Shown in pieces: positions 33,459-41,142 of a stretch of 64,000 nucleotides of DNA; position 1 is the stretch's first letter; the number at the start of each line of letters is the position of its first letter. The stretch is from Cohnella herbarum (lineage in GTDB: Bacteria > Bacillota > Bacilli > Paenibacillales > Paenibacillaceae): contig NZ_CP051680.1 of assembly GCF_012849095.1 (NCBI RefSeq), positions 1,612,001 through 1,676,000 of the forward strand, given 5' to 3'. Under the pieces are notes generated by a model, which had not been told where the DNA came from, did not search any database, and was given only the letters and a program-made list of their open reading frames with translations. The position numbers and the translations under genes were made by a program.

Positions 33459-33893
33459 TCAATCGTTCTCCGACGACGTCCTGAGGAAAATCATGCTAAC
33501 CGTGATAAGCACGAACGCAACTAAAGCTAGAAACGGGATCGTAATAAAGCCTAACCAATCAATATAATCGACGTTACAAGGAACCCCGTTCGTGCAAGGC
33601 TTTATTCCCTCGAATCCGGGCGCTTTTTGAAGCAAATAATGATAAATGGAAATCGATCCCCCGATAATCGACAGAGGTAAAATATACTTTTTCATCGCAA
33701 CATCGCCATAATAAGCGGCTATCCCCAGTAAGATGCTTAAAGGATACATCAATATCCGTTGATACCAACAGAGCTCGCAGGGAATATACCCGCGAACTTC
33801 GCTGAAATACAAGCTTCCTAACGTTGCAACGACGGAGACGATCCAAGCAAAATATAAGAAGAAATGCGGAGCAATCGATTTTCTCGGGTTCAT
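33459..33893 (-). CDS. bdbC: BdbC/DsbB-type disulfide oxidoreductase
   Basis: A 144-residue membrane protein with four helices. The first redox pair is in YIPCELCWYQR (CELC) and the second in IKPCTNGVPC, the DsbB plan. It passes electrons from the thiol oxidase BdbD to quinone. The gene follows bdbD after 2 bp, and GGGAG near the bdbD stop serves as its ribosome site. The pair therefore forms a complete extracytoplasmic disulfide-forming system. Confidence 0.9.
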   Translation of the reverse strand: MNPRKSIAPHFFLYFAWIVSVVATLGSLYFSEVRGYIPCELCWYQRILMYPLSILLGIAAYYGDVAMKKYILPLSIIGGSISIYHYLLQKAPGFEGIKPCTNGVPCNVDYIDWLGFITIPFLALVAFVLITVSMIFLRTSSEND

Positions 33894-33895
33894 CT

Positions 33896-34606
33896 TTAAA
33901 CTCCCAACTCCTTATCGATCACGGATTTGATCGACTCGATATCAAAAGGATTTGCAATCGTAATGCCATTGATCATCAAAGTTGGCGTTTGATTAATTCG
34001 ATACTTCTCGACGAGAGCGTTATCGACTTGAACCTGAGGTAATGTCGTTCTGTTGCTCAAGTCGTTCTTTAACTTCTCAATATCTATCTGCGGTGTGATC
34101 GTTGTCGCGAGTTCCGCGATTTTCTCCTCGGTGATCCAGAGTCCATCGTGGTTTGCCGAAGGCTGCGCATTAAACATCGCTTCGTTAAACACCCAGAAGG
34201 CGTCCTTGTTCTGGGAGAACACCGCCTCCCCGGCCAAAGCCCCGAGTTCGGATTCATCGCCGTGAAACAGCGTGTTAACGAATGCAAGCTTCATTTTCCC
34301 GGTATCGATATATTCTGCCTTGAGAACGGGATATACGTCTTGACTCCATTTTTTGCATGACGGACATTTATAATCTCCAAACTCGATCAAGGTCACTTTA
34401 GCGTCCTCGCTCCCGATAACGGGTTGATCCGCGATGCTGGGTTGCACGTCGACCCGAGTTAAATCCTGCGTTCCATCCTTATTGGCTTGATTAATGAAAA
34501 ACAAAGCAACGAGCAAGAGTACGAGAGCTGTCGTGTAGAGCACCATAGCTTTTCCCGGATTCTTCTTACGACCTGTCGTACCTGCCTTCTTATTCTTGCC
34601 TGACAT
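33896..34606 (-). CDS. bdbD: BdbD/DsbA-type thiol oxidase
   Basis: The 236-residue thioredoxin-fold protein has a basic N-terminus (GKNKKAGTTGRKKN), one membrane anchor (MVLYTTALVLLLVALFFINQ) and the active site in EFGDYKCPSCKKW (CPSC). The cis-Pro loop is INQTPTLMINGI. It would oxidise thiols of exported proteins and be re-oxidised by BdbC downstream. AAGGGG lies 8 nt before the ATG. Confidence 0.9.
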   Translation of the reverse strand: MSGKNKKAGTTGRKKNPGKAMVLYTTALVLLLVALFFINQANKDGTQDLTRVDVQPSIADQPVIGSEDAKVTLIEFGDYKCPSCKKWSQDVYPVLKAEYIDTGKMKLAFVNTLFHGDESELGALAGEAVFSQNKDAFWVFNEAMFNAQPSANHDGLWITEEKIAELATTITPQIDIEKLKNDLSNRTTLPQVQVDNALVEKYRINQTPTLMINGITIANPFDIESIKSVIDKELGV

Positions 34607-34619
34607 TTTGTTATCCCCT

Positions 34620-35837
34620 TTACGATCTGAATTTTTGCGTCAACCTTTTTCTTCTTTTGGCTAACAAGACGAATAACATGAATAGCAACTGTAAAAACCA
34701 AAAAATAGTAACCATAATCGCCCATGGGGACTTCTTATCTATAGGAGGCGTGATTTCCACCTCGGCTGCGGCTTCAAGCAAGTTCGGAGCTTCGCTAAGA
34801 AATAGCGGTCTTAAGGAAGCAATCGATTGATCCAGCTTATAGAGCGAGCTATTCCGTACGTATAGATTTCCGGATTCATCCGCTGCGAGAGCGGGTGTCG
34901 TCCCCTTCTCTGCGGTCATCCAAATCGCAGCATTCGAATGGAAAGGCTTCTCTTCGCCGTTTACTGAAAAGTTCTGTTCGACGCCTTCGTCCATGATCTT
35001 AATCGTTTCTACGCGTTCAAATCCGTAGTCTAGCAAGGCAGCCATGTCCGAATAGATTTCATCGCTGGAAGAGGACTTAAGAATCACGCCGATTAGCTCC
35101 GTGTCGCCGCGCTGTGCGGAAGAAACCAACGTAAAGCCAGATGCGTTCGTATACCCATTCTTAATCCCTGTCGCCCCTTCGTAACTCGACAAGAGCTTAT
35201 TATGATTAACGAGCTCCGACACCCACTCTTTCCCGACCCACGGTTTATTCCGCGTGGACACGATGGTCCGAAAGGTTTCGTTTTCCATTGCGTATTTCGC
35301 GATAATTGCCATATCTCTTGCCGTCGTATAGTGATTGGAATCCGGGAGCCCGTGAGGGTTCGTGAAGTTCGTTTGCGTTAATCCCAGCTTCTCTTTCACG
35401 AAAGCATTCATGCGATTTGCGAATTGCTCTTTGGAACCATCCATATGCTCCGCGATTGCTGTGGCCGCGTCATTCCCCGAGTTAACAAGAAGTCCGTAAA
35501 CGAGCTTCTCCATCGGAACCTCTTCCCCTTCGGCTAGAAATACGCGAGTTCCCTCTTCATTTCTTGCTTCCTTGGAAACTTTTACGATATCGGCGAGATT
35601 CGAGTCTTCCAACGCTAGAATTCCCGTCACGATTTTCGTGATACTGGCGGGATACATTCGTTTGTCGCCATTATTATCGTATACGACGGCGCCTGTTCGC
35701 GCATCGATCAAGATTGCGGCTTCACCGCGGATTGCCGGAAGCTGACCGCCGTTCGCCGAAACGGATCCCGCCCAACACAAGAACATCAAGACCGGAAGAA
35801 ATAGTCGAATGATCGAAACCCGCATATTGATCTTCAT
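34620..35837 (-). CDS. D-alanyl-D-alanine carboxypeptidase (DacF/DacA-like)
   Basis: A 405-residue penicillin-binding protein of the S11 family. The signal peptide ends near VSANGGQLP. Active-site motifs are SxxK in YPASITKIVTGIL, SGN in LLVNSGNDAATAIAEH and KNG (for KTG) in ATGIKNGYTNASG. A C-terminal membrane helix (SPWAIMVTIFWFLQLLFMLF) with a basic tail anchors it. It trims the terminal D-Ala of peptidoglycan stems. It lies between the CopC-like gene and bdbD in one transcript direction. The start at 35837 is uncertain (ATG 35825 also possible). Confidence 0.88.
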   Translation of the reverse strand: MKINMRVSIIRLFLPVLMFLCWAGSVSANGGQLPAIRGEAAILIDARTGAVVYDNNGDKRMYPASITKIVTGILALEDSNLADIVKVSKEARNEEGTRVFLAEGEEVPMEKLVYGLLVNSGNDAATAIAEHMDGSKEQFANRMNAFVKEKLGLTQTNFTNPHGLPDSNHYTTARDMAIIAKYAMENETFRTIVSTRNKPWVGKEWVSELVNHNKLLSSYEGATGIKNGYTNASGFTLVSSAQRGDTELIGVILKSSSSDEIYSDMAALLDYGFERVETIKIMDEGVEQNFSVNGEEKPFHSNAAIWMTAEKGTTPALAADESGNLYVRNSSLYKLDQSIASLRPLFLSEAPNLLEAAAEVEITPPIDKKSPWAIMVTIFWFLQLLFMLFVLLAKRRKRLTQKFRS

Positions 35838-35882
35838 CTCCGCTTTTATGAACCGATTGGATAGAAATACCTCAACCGCTCA

Positions 35883-36533
35883 TTATCTTTTTTTCCTGCG
35901 CAGGTACAAAGCAACAAATAATAGGAATACGGCCCCGGCGGCATAGAGAAGAAAATCCGAAGCTTTGGACTTAACTTCTAAGGACGTATTATCGGATGAA
36001 TCAGATTCACTGTCCGGTTGCGATGATTCCGAAGCGGACGGATTGGAGGTATTCGTTTCGCTTGGAGCCGGACTTAAGGATTCGGAGGCAACCGGATCTT
36101 CGGAGCTTGAAGGCGATGACGATGGCGAAGCCGAAGCCGAAGCCGAAGGTGAAGCAGATGGAGTTGCAGTTGCCGGAACACGCACGCTGAATGCGAAGCT
36201 GCCTTTAATCGGATGTCCGTCTTTGCCAATGATTTTCCAATCCACGGTATATTCCCCATCCTTCAATGGCGAATTCAATCCTCCGGACATGGATGACTTA
36301 TCGACCAATTTGTCGGCGATCTCATATTCGGTTCCCTGAGCGTCAACAACCTTAAAGCTACTCAGCTTCTCAATGTCCGTGTTAAAGGTCATTTTTATCT
36401 CATTGACTTCCGCATCCACGATTTGTTTATTTTCGGGGGTCGAGGATTTAAGACCCGTATGCGCGAAAGCGCTTGTCGGAGCAAGGATTGCCAGAACGAA
36501 GGCCGTTAAGATCAGCCATTTGGTTCGTTTCAT
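35883..36533 (-). CDS. CopC-domain membrane protein
   Basis: About 216 residues. The signal peptide should be cut at SAFA/HTGLKSS, leaving an N-terminal His, the hallmark of the CopC histidine-brace Cu(II) site; the second conserved His is in KIIGKDGHPIKGSFAF. A long Ser/Pro/Ala/Glu-rich linker (residues ~130-185) and a C-terminal membrane helix with RRKKR follow, so it is tethered rather than soluble as in Gram-negatives. No CopD domain is present. ATG 36533 with GGGGA is preferred over a longer reading to 36569. Confidence 0.85.
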   Translation of the reverse strand: MKRTKWLILTAFVLAILAPTSAFAHTGLKSSTPENKQIVDAEVNEIKMTFNTDIEKLSSFKVVDAQGTEYEIADKLVDKSSMSGGLNSPLKDGEYTVDWKIIGKDGHPIKGSFAFSVRVPATATPSASPSASASASPSSSPSSSEDPVASESLSPAPSETNTSNPSASESSQPDSESDSSDNTSLEVKSKASDFLLYAAGAVFLLFVALYLRRKKR

Positions 36534-36808
36534 TATTGATTCCCCATTTCGAATCTTTTCTAGTAACATATGAATCTCGTGACTTATTTATTTTACAACA
36601 TTATTAAACTACGATAAATAGTATGATTTGACGTAATGATGACATCGATGCGCAATTTTTAGGCTCCGCGCAAGAAATCGAAGTGAAAACATAAGTCGGC
36701 CAACGTCAATAAGAATTCGATGTGGAGTTTCTCATTGTTTTATCATAATCGTCGGAAGACCTATGGCGGACATGCTCGGATTGTCTTCTTGGTAAATAGA
36801 GGGTCAAA

Positions 36809-36854
36809 AAGATGTGTTATCGTTGGTTCAGGTGATCAAGCAGCAACACATCTT
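36809..36854 (+). promoter_or_regulatory. Leader stem-loop upstream of the NlpC/P60 gene
   Basis: AAGATGTGTT (36809-36818) and AACACATCTT (36845-36854) form a perfect 10-bp inverted repeat with a 26-nt loop. It ends 10 nt before the AAGGAGG of the next gene. The CATCTTAA motif of the second arm is partly repeated next to the ribosome site. The 309-bp gap holds no other recognisable gene, and the leader does not match the ydaO riboswitch often found before such hydrolases. Confidence 0.5.
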
Positions 36855-36878
36855 AACCATCTTAAGGAGGACGACATC

Positions 36879-37544
36879 ATGACTACTACCATTAAGAAAA
36901 ATCATATGGGCAAGTTGCTTGTCGGAGCTACGCTAAGCCTTTCGATCGTTTTCTCGGCAGGAACGATGTTCGCGAATACGAACTCGGCCTATGCCGCAAC
37001 AACGTCAACCGCGGACAGCGTAATTGCGACGGGCAAGAAGTTCTTGGGCGTTCCTTATGAATTCGGAGCCTCATCGAACAAAACGACCGCGTTTGATTGC
37101 TCATCGTTCACGCAATACGTGTTCAAACAAAACGGAGTCAGTATCCCCCGTTCGTCTAAAGAACAATCCAAAGTAGGTACTTTCGTGTCCAGAGACCAGC
37201 TCCAACCTGGAGATTTGGTATTCTCGGATACGAATCGGGACGGAGTTATCAATCACGTGAGCATCTATATCGGTAACGACCAGCTTCTGCACACCTATAG
37301 AGTCGGAATTGGCGTTACGATATCGACGTTCACAGGCAGTTCGTGGGATAAGACATACGTAACGGCTCGCAGAGTGCTTCCAACGAATGAACAACCTGTC
37401 GAGGTCACTCCGCCGACCAACATTACGAAACCGGATCCGAAGCCTGACAAACCTTCGATTACCGAACCCGATACAGACAGTTCGGATGATGGCGATCATT
37501 GGGATCGTGACCGCTACAATCACAAGAAGAAATGGCATCGATAA
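36879..37544 (+). CDS. Secreted NlpC/P60 cell-wall endopeptidase
   Basis: The 221-residue secreted protein has a signal peptide ending near NSAYAATTS, then one NlpC/P60 domain. Catalytic residues are Cys in TAFDCSSFTQYVF, His in GVINHVSIYIG and the third polar residue in QLLHTYRVG. It cleaves D-gamma-Glu-diamino-acid bonds in peptidoglycan stems. The C-terminus is a Pro/Asp/Lys-rich tail (PDPKPDKPSITEPDTDSSDD, then DRYNHKKKWHR) and no LysM or SH3 binding module is seen. AAGGAGG lies 8 nt upstream of the ATG. Confidence 0.9.
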   Translation: MTTTIKKNHMGKLLVGATLSLSIVFSAGTMFANTNSAYAATTSTADSVIATGKKFLGVPYEFGASSNKTTAFDCSSFTQYVFKQNGVSIPRSSKEQSKVGTFVSRDQLQPGDLVFSDTNRDGVINHVSIYIGNDQLLHTYRVGIGVTISTFTGSSWDKTYVTARRVLPTNEQPVEVTPPTNITKPDPKPDKPSITEPDTDSSDDGDHWDRDRYNHKKKWHR

Positions 37545-37576
37545 AACATGACGGGTTAACTTCCCTAAATCAAAGA

Positions 37577-37613
37577 CAAAATGACCGCCAGATCAACTCT
37601 GTCGGTCATTTTG
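37577..37613. terminator. Bidirectional terminator
   Basis: CAAAATGACCG pairs perfectly with CGGTCATTTTG, with additional CAGA/TCTG pairing inside, between the convergent NlpC/P60 and ABC-F genes. Confidence 0.85.
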
Positions 37614-37635
37614 TTTGGAATAAAGTCCGGCAGCT

Positions 37636-39114
37636 TTAGAGCTTAACGATCTTGGTCGCAATATTTTCGCAAAATTCGCTGTCATGCTCAACAAAAAGCA
37701 AGGTTGGCTTATATTCAAGCAGCAACTCTTCAATTTGCATGCGTGAGATGACATCGATAAAATTTAGCGGTTCATCCCAAATATGCAAATGGGCTTTCTC
37801 GCAAAGGCTTTTTGCGATTAATACTTTCTTTTTCTGCCCACCGCTAAAATCCGACATATCCTTCTCGAATTGCACCCTCGAAAAATCGAGTTTCCTTAAG
37901 ATCGATTTGAACAGACTTTCGTCAATCCCGTTATCTCTCGCGTAGTCCGTCAAATTGCCCCGCAGATGCGAAGTAATCTGTGAGACATAGGATATTTTAA
38001 GTTGGCTGCCCTTCCTGAAAGTACCGGAATAATCGATTTTCTCGCCCAGAATAAGTTTTATGACGCTCGATTTTCCCGAACCGTTCCTACCCGTAAGCGC
38101 TATTCTATCCCCTTGCTCAATCATAAAACCGATATCCGAACATACCTGCTTCTCGCCGTAATAAATGGAAACATGATCGAGTTCGGCAAGTTGATTTTTA
38201 TGATAGGCAAGCTGTGAAAGCTTTAAGCTCTCGGCGCTTTCAATATTCTTAAGCAGCTTAGACTTGTCTTCTATCGCGGATTGCTGTCTATGCTCGATCG
38301 ATTTCGAGCGTTTCATCATTTTAGCGGCTTTGTGGCCGATATACCCTCTATCTACGTCGGATCCGGAATTTAAGGTTCCGAATTTCGTCTTTTCCACTGC
38401 ATCTGACCAATTGCTCGTTCGTTTCGCGGATTCCGATAGACGTCTAATGTCTTTTCTGAGCTTTTCGTTCTCCGCTAGCTCGAAGTGATCCTGTCTCCTT
38501 TTATTTTCCCACCAATCGGAGAAATTACCCTTCCGGATTTCGATGTTAGTCTTATTGATGGATAAAATGTGATCTACGCAGCGATCAAGAAACGATCTGT
38601 CGTGAGACACGAGGATGTATCCGCTTTTGGCGTTGAGATAATGACCGACGAGTTTTCTTGCCTCAATGTCAAGATGATTGGTCGGTTCATCGATTAACAG
38701 AAAACTGTTTTCCTTAAGAAATAAGGCTGCTAATAGTACCTTGGTCTGTTCTCCGTTGGACAAAGAGTCGAACGGGCGATATAAGACATCTTCGGAAACC
38801 TTAAGCAACGTCAATTCGCGCATGATTTCCCAGAGAGGGACGTCCGGGACAATGCCGTTGATGACATCAATCGTATGATCTTCCATGTGTTCGACATGGA
38901 ATGGGAAATATTCGAACCCGACATTAGCGGAAATCTTCCCGCCGTATTCATAATCACCAAGCAATAAGCGGAGGAATGTGGTTTTCCCCCTTCCGTTTCT
39001 TCCCGTAAATCCTAATTTCCAATCGGTGTCCAATTGAAAATTAACTTTTTCGAACAAATTATCGTAGCTGCCCTCATAGGCAAACGTTAAGTTCGCGACA
39101 TTAATTAATGACAT
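37636..39114 (-). CDS. Lsa-type ABC-F ribosomal protection protein
   Basis: A 492-residue ABC-F protein with two ATPase domains and no membrane segment. Walker A motifs are TGRNGRGKTT and TGRNGSGKSS, signatures are LSNGEQTKVLL and FSGGQKKKVLI, and the first Walker B is LLIDEPTNHLD; the interdomain linker lies near residues 190-290. The N-terminus (INVANLTFAYEGSYDNLFEK, DTDWKLGFTGRNGRGKTT) is Lsa-like; that group dislodges lincosamides, streptogramin A and pleuromutilins from the ribosome. ATG 39114 has AGGAGG 8 nt upstream. An attenuator leader precedes it. Confidence 0.88.
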   Translation of the reverse strand: MSLINVANLTFAYEGSYDNLFEKVNFQLDTDWKLGFTGRNGRGKTTFLRLLLGDYEYGGKISANVGFEYFPFHVEHMEDHTIDVINGIVPDVPLWEIMRELTLLKVSEDVLYRPFDSLSNGEQTKVLLAALFLKENSFLLIDEPTNHLDIEARKLVGHYLNAKSGYILVSHDRSFLDRCVDHILSINKTNIEIRKGNFSDWWENKRRQDHFELAENEKLRKDIRRLSESAKRTSNWSDAVEKTKFGTLNSGSDVDRGYIGHKAAKMMKRSKSIEHRQQSAIEDKSKLLKNIESAESLKLSQLAYHKNQLAELDHVSIYYGEKQVCSDIGFMIEQGDRIALTGRNGSGKSSVIKLILGEKIDYSGTFRKGSQLKISYVSQITSHLRGNLTDYARDNGIDESLFKSILRKLDFSRVQFEKDMSDFSGGQKKKVLIAKSLCEKAHLHIWDEPLNFIDVISRMQIEELLLEYKPTLLFVEHDSEFCENIATKIVKL

Positions 39115-39145
39115 AAAGAAATCCTCCTGCATCCTAAAAAAATAA

Positions 39146-39176
39146 GAGCTACAAGAAAGTTACTTTCTTGTAGCTC
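39146..39176 (-). terminator. Attenuator terminator of the ABC-F gene
   Basis: Two 15-nt arms (39146-39160, 39162-39176) form a perfect hairpin followed by a seven-U run on the minus strand, 32 bp before the ABC-F start. The loop side (39152-39165) is perfectly complementary over 14 nt to an upstream leader segment (39245-39258), which would form a competing antiterminator. Confidence 0.8.
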
Positions 39177-39209
39177 AAATAAATACAGAAAATCCAACCC
39201 GCTATGGGG

Positions 39210-39275
39210 TTAGAAAATGGATTTATTCATTGAGCGAAAAGAATAAGTAACTTTCTTGCATACAAAATAAAACAT
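39210..39275 (-). CDS. Putative leader peptide of the ABC-F gene
   Basis: A 21-codon minus-strand reading frame begins MFYFVCKKVTYSF and ends in NKSIF, ahead of the attenuator. It covers the antiterminator strand, and its stop lies inside a second hairpin (AAATCC...AACCC/GGGTT...GGATTT, 39191-39226). Leader peptides that sense stalled ribosomes are known before ABC-F resistance genes. The ribosome site is weak (AGGA about 17 nt upstream, with a small hairpin between), so translation is inferred. Confidence 0.5.
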   Translation of the reverse strand: MFYFVCKKVTYSFRSMNKSIF

Positions 39276-39428
39276 GCGAAAACGATCGCTTTTCCTGTTT
39301 TATAATGATTAGCAAGAAAAATCACATTATTCTTTTCAACTCCCGTCATTAAAGTAAGTGAAGTTTACCATAACCGTTTTTTATTTTCAACACCTATGCG
39401 GGAGACACACCTATGTGGGAGATCCTTC

Positions 39429-40298
39429 CTATACGTCCAATACTGCCAGGTTCATCTCTCTAATGCGCGAAGGTTCGGAAATCAAGTCGACCTCGACGAT
39501 CTTCCCGTGAATCAGTGTAAATTGGAGAATATAAAGCAGCTTTCCACGAGGAGCAACGATAGCGCCTACCTTTCCGTTCACGAGGGCTGACTGCGCAGCC
39601 TGCGCGCGTCCAGAGATATGCATCGCCAGCGCTTTTGCGCCTCGAGTTACGTTGGATTGTGCTGTCCGGCGATCGTCTCTGACGACAACATCCGGATCAA
39701 GAGCCGCTACCAACGCATCAAAATCGCCAACGCGCGATGCCGCTAGGAAAGCGTCGACGAGCTCGCGCTGCAGAGCAATTCCGGCATCGTCAGTCTTTCC
39801 AGTCCCTTGCACCCGGCGACGAGCCCTGCTCGCAAGTTGTCTGACCGCGGTTTCGGATTTCCCCACGATAGGAGCAATTTCGTTGAAAGGTATTGCGAAG
39901 ATATCTCGCAGCACGAACGCGATGCGTTCCGCGGGATTCAGATTATCGAGCACGACCAACAGGGCAAGACCGACGGAATCCGCCAGCAGCGCTTCGTGTT
40001 CGGGGTCGTTACGATCGCTATGAGTCGCGAACGTCTCGGGCAAATGCGTTTCCATCGATTCCTCGCGTCTCGACTTGCGCGAACGCAGCATATCGAGGCT
40101 CACCCGAGAAACTACAGTGGTCAGCCATCCTCCCAGGTTCACGACATCGCTCGTATCCGAACGGCTAAGTCTTACCCAAGTTTCCTGCACCGCGTCCTCC
40201 GCCTCGCTCAATGATCCAAGCATGCGATACGCAACCGCCTGCAGGTGATTCCGATGCACTTCGAACTGCTCCGCCTTCCGTTCCATTCCGTTCATCAT
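39429..40298 (-). CDS. ECF41-family sigma factor (SigJ-like)
   Basis: About 289 residues: sigma region 2 (HRNHLQAVAYRMLGSLSEAE, DAVQETWVRLSR), region 4 (LNPAERIAFVLRDIFAIPFN, IAPIVGKSETAVRQLASRAR) and a C-terminal SnoaL-like domain, which in ECF41 factors replaces an anti-sigma factor and controls activity from within. The final segment KIVEVDLISEPSRIREMNL lies where the regulatory NPDKL-type motif of ECF41 falls. ATG 40298 is chosen for AAGGA 6 nt upstream. It is divergent from a carboxymuconolactone-decarboxylase-like gene, the usual ECF41 target. Confidence 0.88.
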   Translation of the reverse strand: MMNGMERKAEQFEVHRNHLQAVAYRMLGSLSEAEDAVQETWVRLSRSDTSDVVNLGGWLTTVVSRVSLDMLRSRKSRREESMETHLPETFATHSDRNDPEHEALLADSVGLALLVVLDNLNPAERIAFVLRDIFAIPFNEIAPIVGKSETAVRQLASRARRRVQGTGKTDDAGIALQRELVDAFLAASRVGDFDALVAALDPDVVVRDDRRTAQSNVTRGAKALAMHISGRAQAAQSALVNGKVGAIVAPRGKLLYILQFTLIHGKIVEVDLISEPSRIREMNLAVLDV

Positions 40299-40339
40299 CC
40301 ACATTCCTTTTCGATCTGATATTCATCTTTATCATTATT

Positions 40340-40366
40340 GACGAACGATAACCGGCTATTGTGACA
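40340..40366 (-). promoter_or_regulatory. ECF41-type promoter driving the sigma factor gene
   Basis: TGTCACA (40360-40366, minus strand), 16 nt, CGTC (40340-40343) equals the ECF41 consensus TGTCACA-N16-CGTC. It predicts autoregulation. Confidence 0.75.
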
Positions 40367-40406
40367 TGTCGATTAAAATCGCTGATTAACCGGCATAACT
40401 TCCACT

Positions 40407-40433
40407 TGTCACATTCCAGAGGTTCATTTCGTC
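40407..40433 (+). promoter_or_regulatory. ECF41-type promoter driving the CMD-like gene
   Basis: TGTCACA (40407-40413), 16 nt, CGTC (40430-40433) on the plus strand, facing away from the matching minus-strand site 40 bp away. Confidence 0.8.
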
Positions 40434-40491
40434 ATCGTTTTGAAGAGGGCGAATACTTCGCTCCTATCAGAATAAAGAAGGGTTGTTACTT

Positions 40492-40962
40492 ATGCAATCA
40501 AGAATGAATAGTCCCGCGATGATCGTTCCAGAAGCGATCCAAGCCTTACAAGCACTAGGCAAAGCCTTGTTCGAGTCCGCCGAGAAAACCGGCGTTCCGA
40601 GCCGGACGCTCTTCCTTGCTTATCTTCGGACGAGTCAGATTAACGGAGACAGCGTATGCGTTGATCTTCATTCGCGCAACGCTATGGCGGCCGGCGTACA
40701 GGTAGAGAAGCTTCTAGCCGTTGCGGCCTGGCGTGAAACGCCGCACTTCACCGATGCCGAACGTGCGGCGCTGGGACTCAGCGAGTCGATTACCCGTCTA
40801 AGCGACCGAACGGATCCCGTGCCGGACGAGATTTATACCGAGGCTGTCCGACACTACGAGGAACAGGCGTTGGCCACACTGATCGCCGGAATCGCTACGG
40901 CCAACCTCTGGAATCGCTTTAACGTTTCGACTAGGCAGATCGTTAATGTCTCCGTGGAATAA
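40492..40962 (+). CDS. Carboxymuconolactone decarboxylase/AhpD-like protein
   Basis: About 156 residues of the all-helical CMD/AhpD superfamily. The usual redox motif NGCxxCxxxH reads SQINGDSVCVDLHSRNA here: the second Cys and the His are kept but the first Cys is Asp. The classical CxxC peroxiredoxin-reductase chemistry is therefore doubtful. ATG 40492 has AAGG 10 nt upstream; a TTG at 40483 is also in frame. It is the predicted target of the divergent ECF41 sigma factor, a pairing conserved in many bacteria. Confidence 0.85.
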   Translation: MQSRMNSPAMIVPEAIQALQALGKALFESAEKTGVPSRTLFLAYLRTSQINGDSVCVDLHSRNAMAAGVQVEKLLAVAAWRETPHFTDAERAALGLSESITRLSDRTDPVPDEIYTEAVRHYEEQALATLIAGIATANLWNRFNVSTRQIVNVSVE

Positions 40963-40995
40963 GCGCAACTGAATGCGCAATCTTCGTAAATAAAG

Positions 40996-41021
40996 GGCGG
41001 CTGACTGGATAGTCGGCCGCC
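40996..41021 (+). terminator. Terminator of the CMD-like gene
   Basis: GGCGGCTGAC pairs with GTCGGCCGCC (one mismatch), followed by TTCTTC, 34 bp after the stop codon. Confidence 0.65.
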
Positions 41022-41142
41022 TTCTTCACGCGTTCTTAAGACTCCGTCGCCTGATTTTATTTTCCCAAGCATTTGTCCCTATCAGACTGCAGCTATTCCG
41101 CATCTGTTAATGATCATAGGTCGTTAAGGATGGGGACGCAGG

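Noticed and set aside
35965..36339. Plus-strand acidic open frame opposite the CopC gene
   Set aside because: Its Asp/Glu/Ser repeats are the complement of the low-complexity linker codons in the CopC-type protein.
36720..36878. Longer start of the NlpC/P60 gene
   Set aside because: The extension runs through the leader stem-loop, lacks a signal peptide at its start and ignores the strong AAGGAGG before 36879.
36720..36878. ydaO-type (c-di-AMP) riboswitch
   Set aside because: The conserved GGG-rich and GGGUGAAUC-like blocks are missing; only a simple inverted repeat is present.
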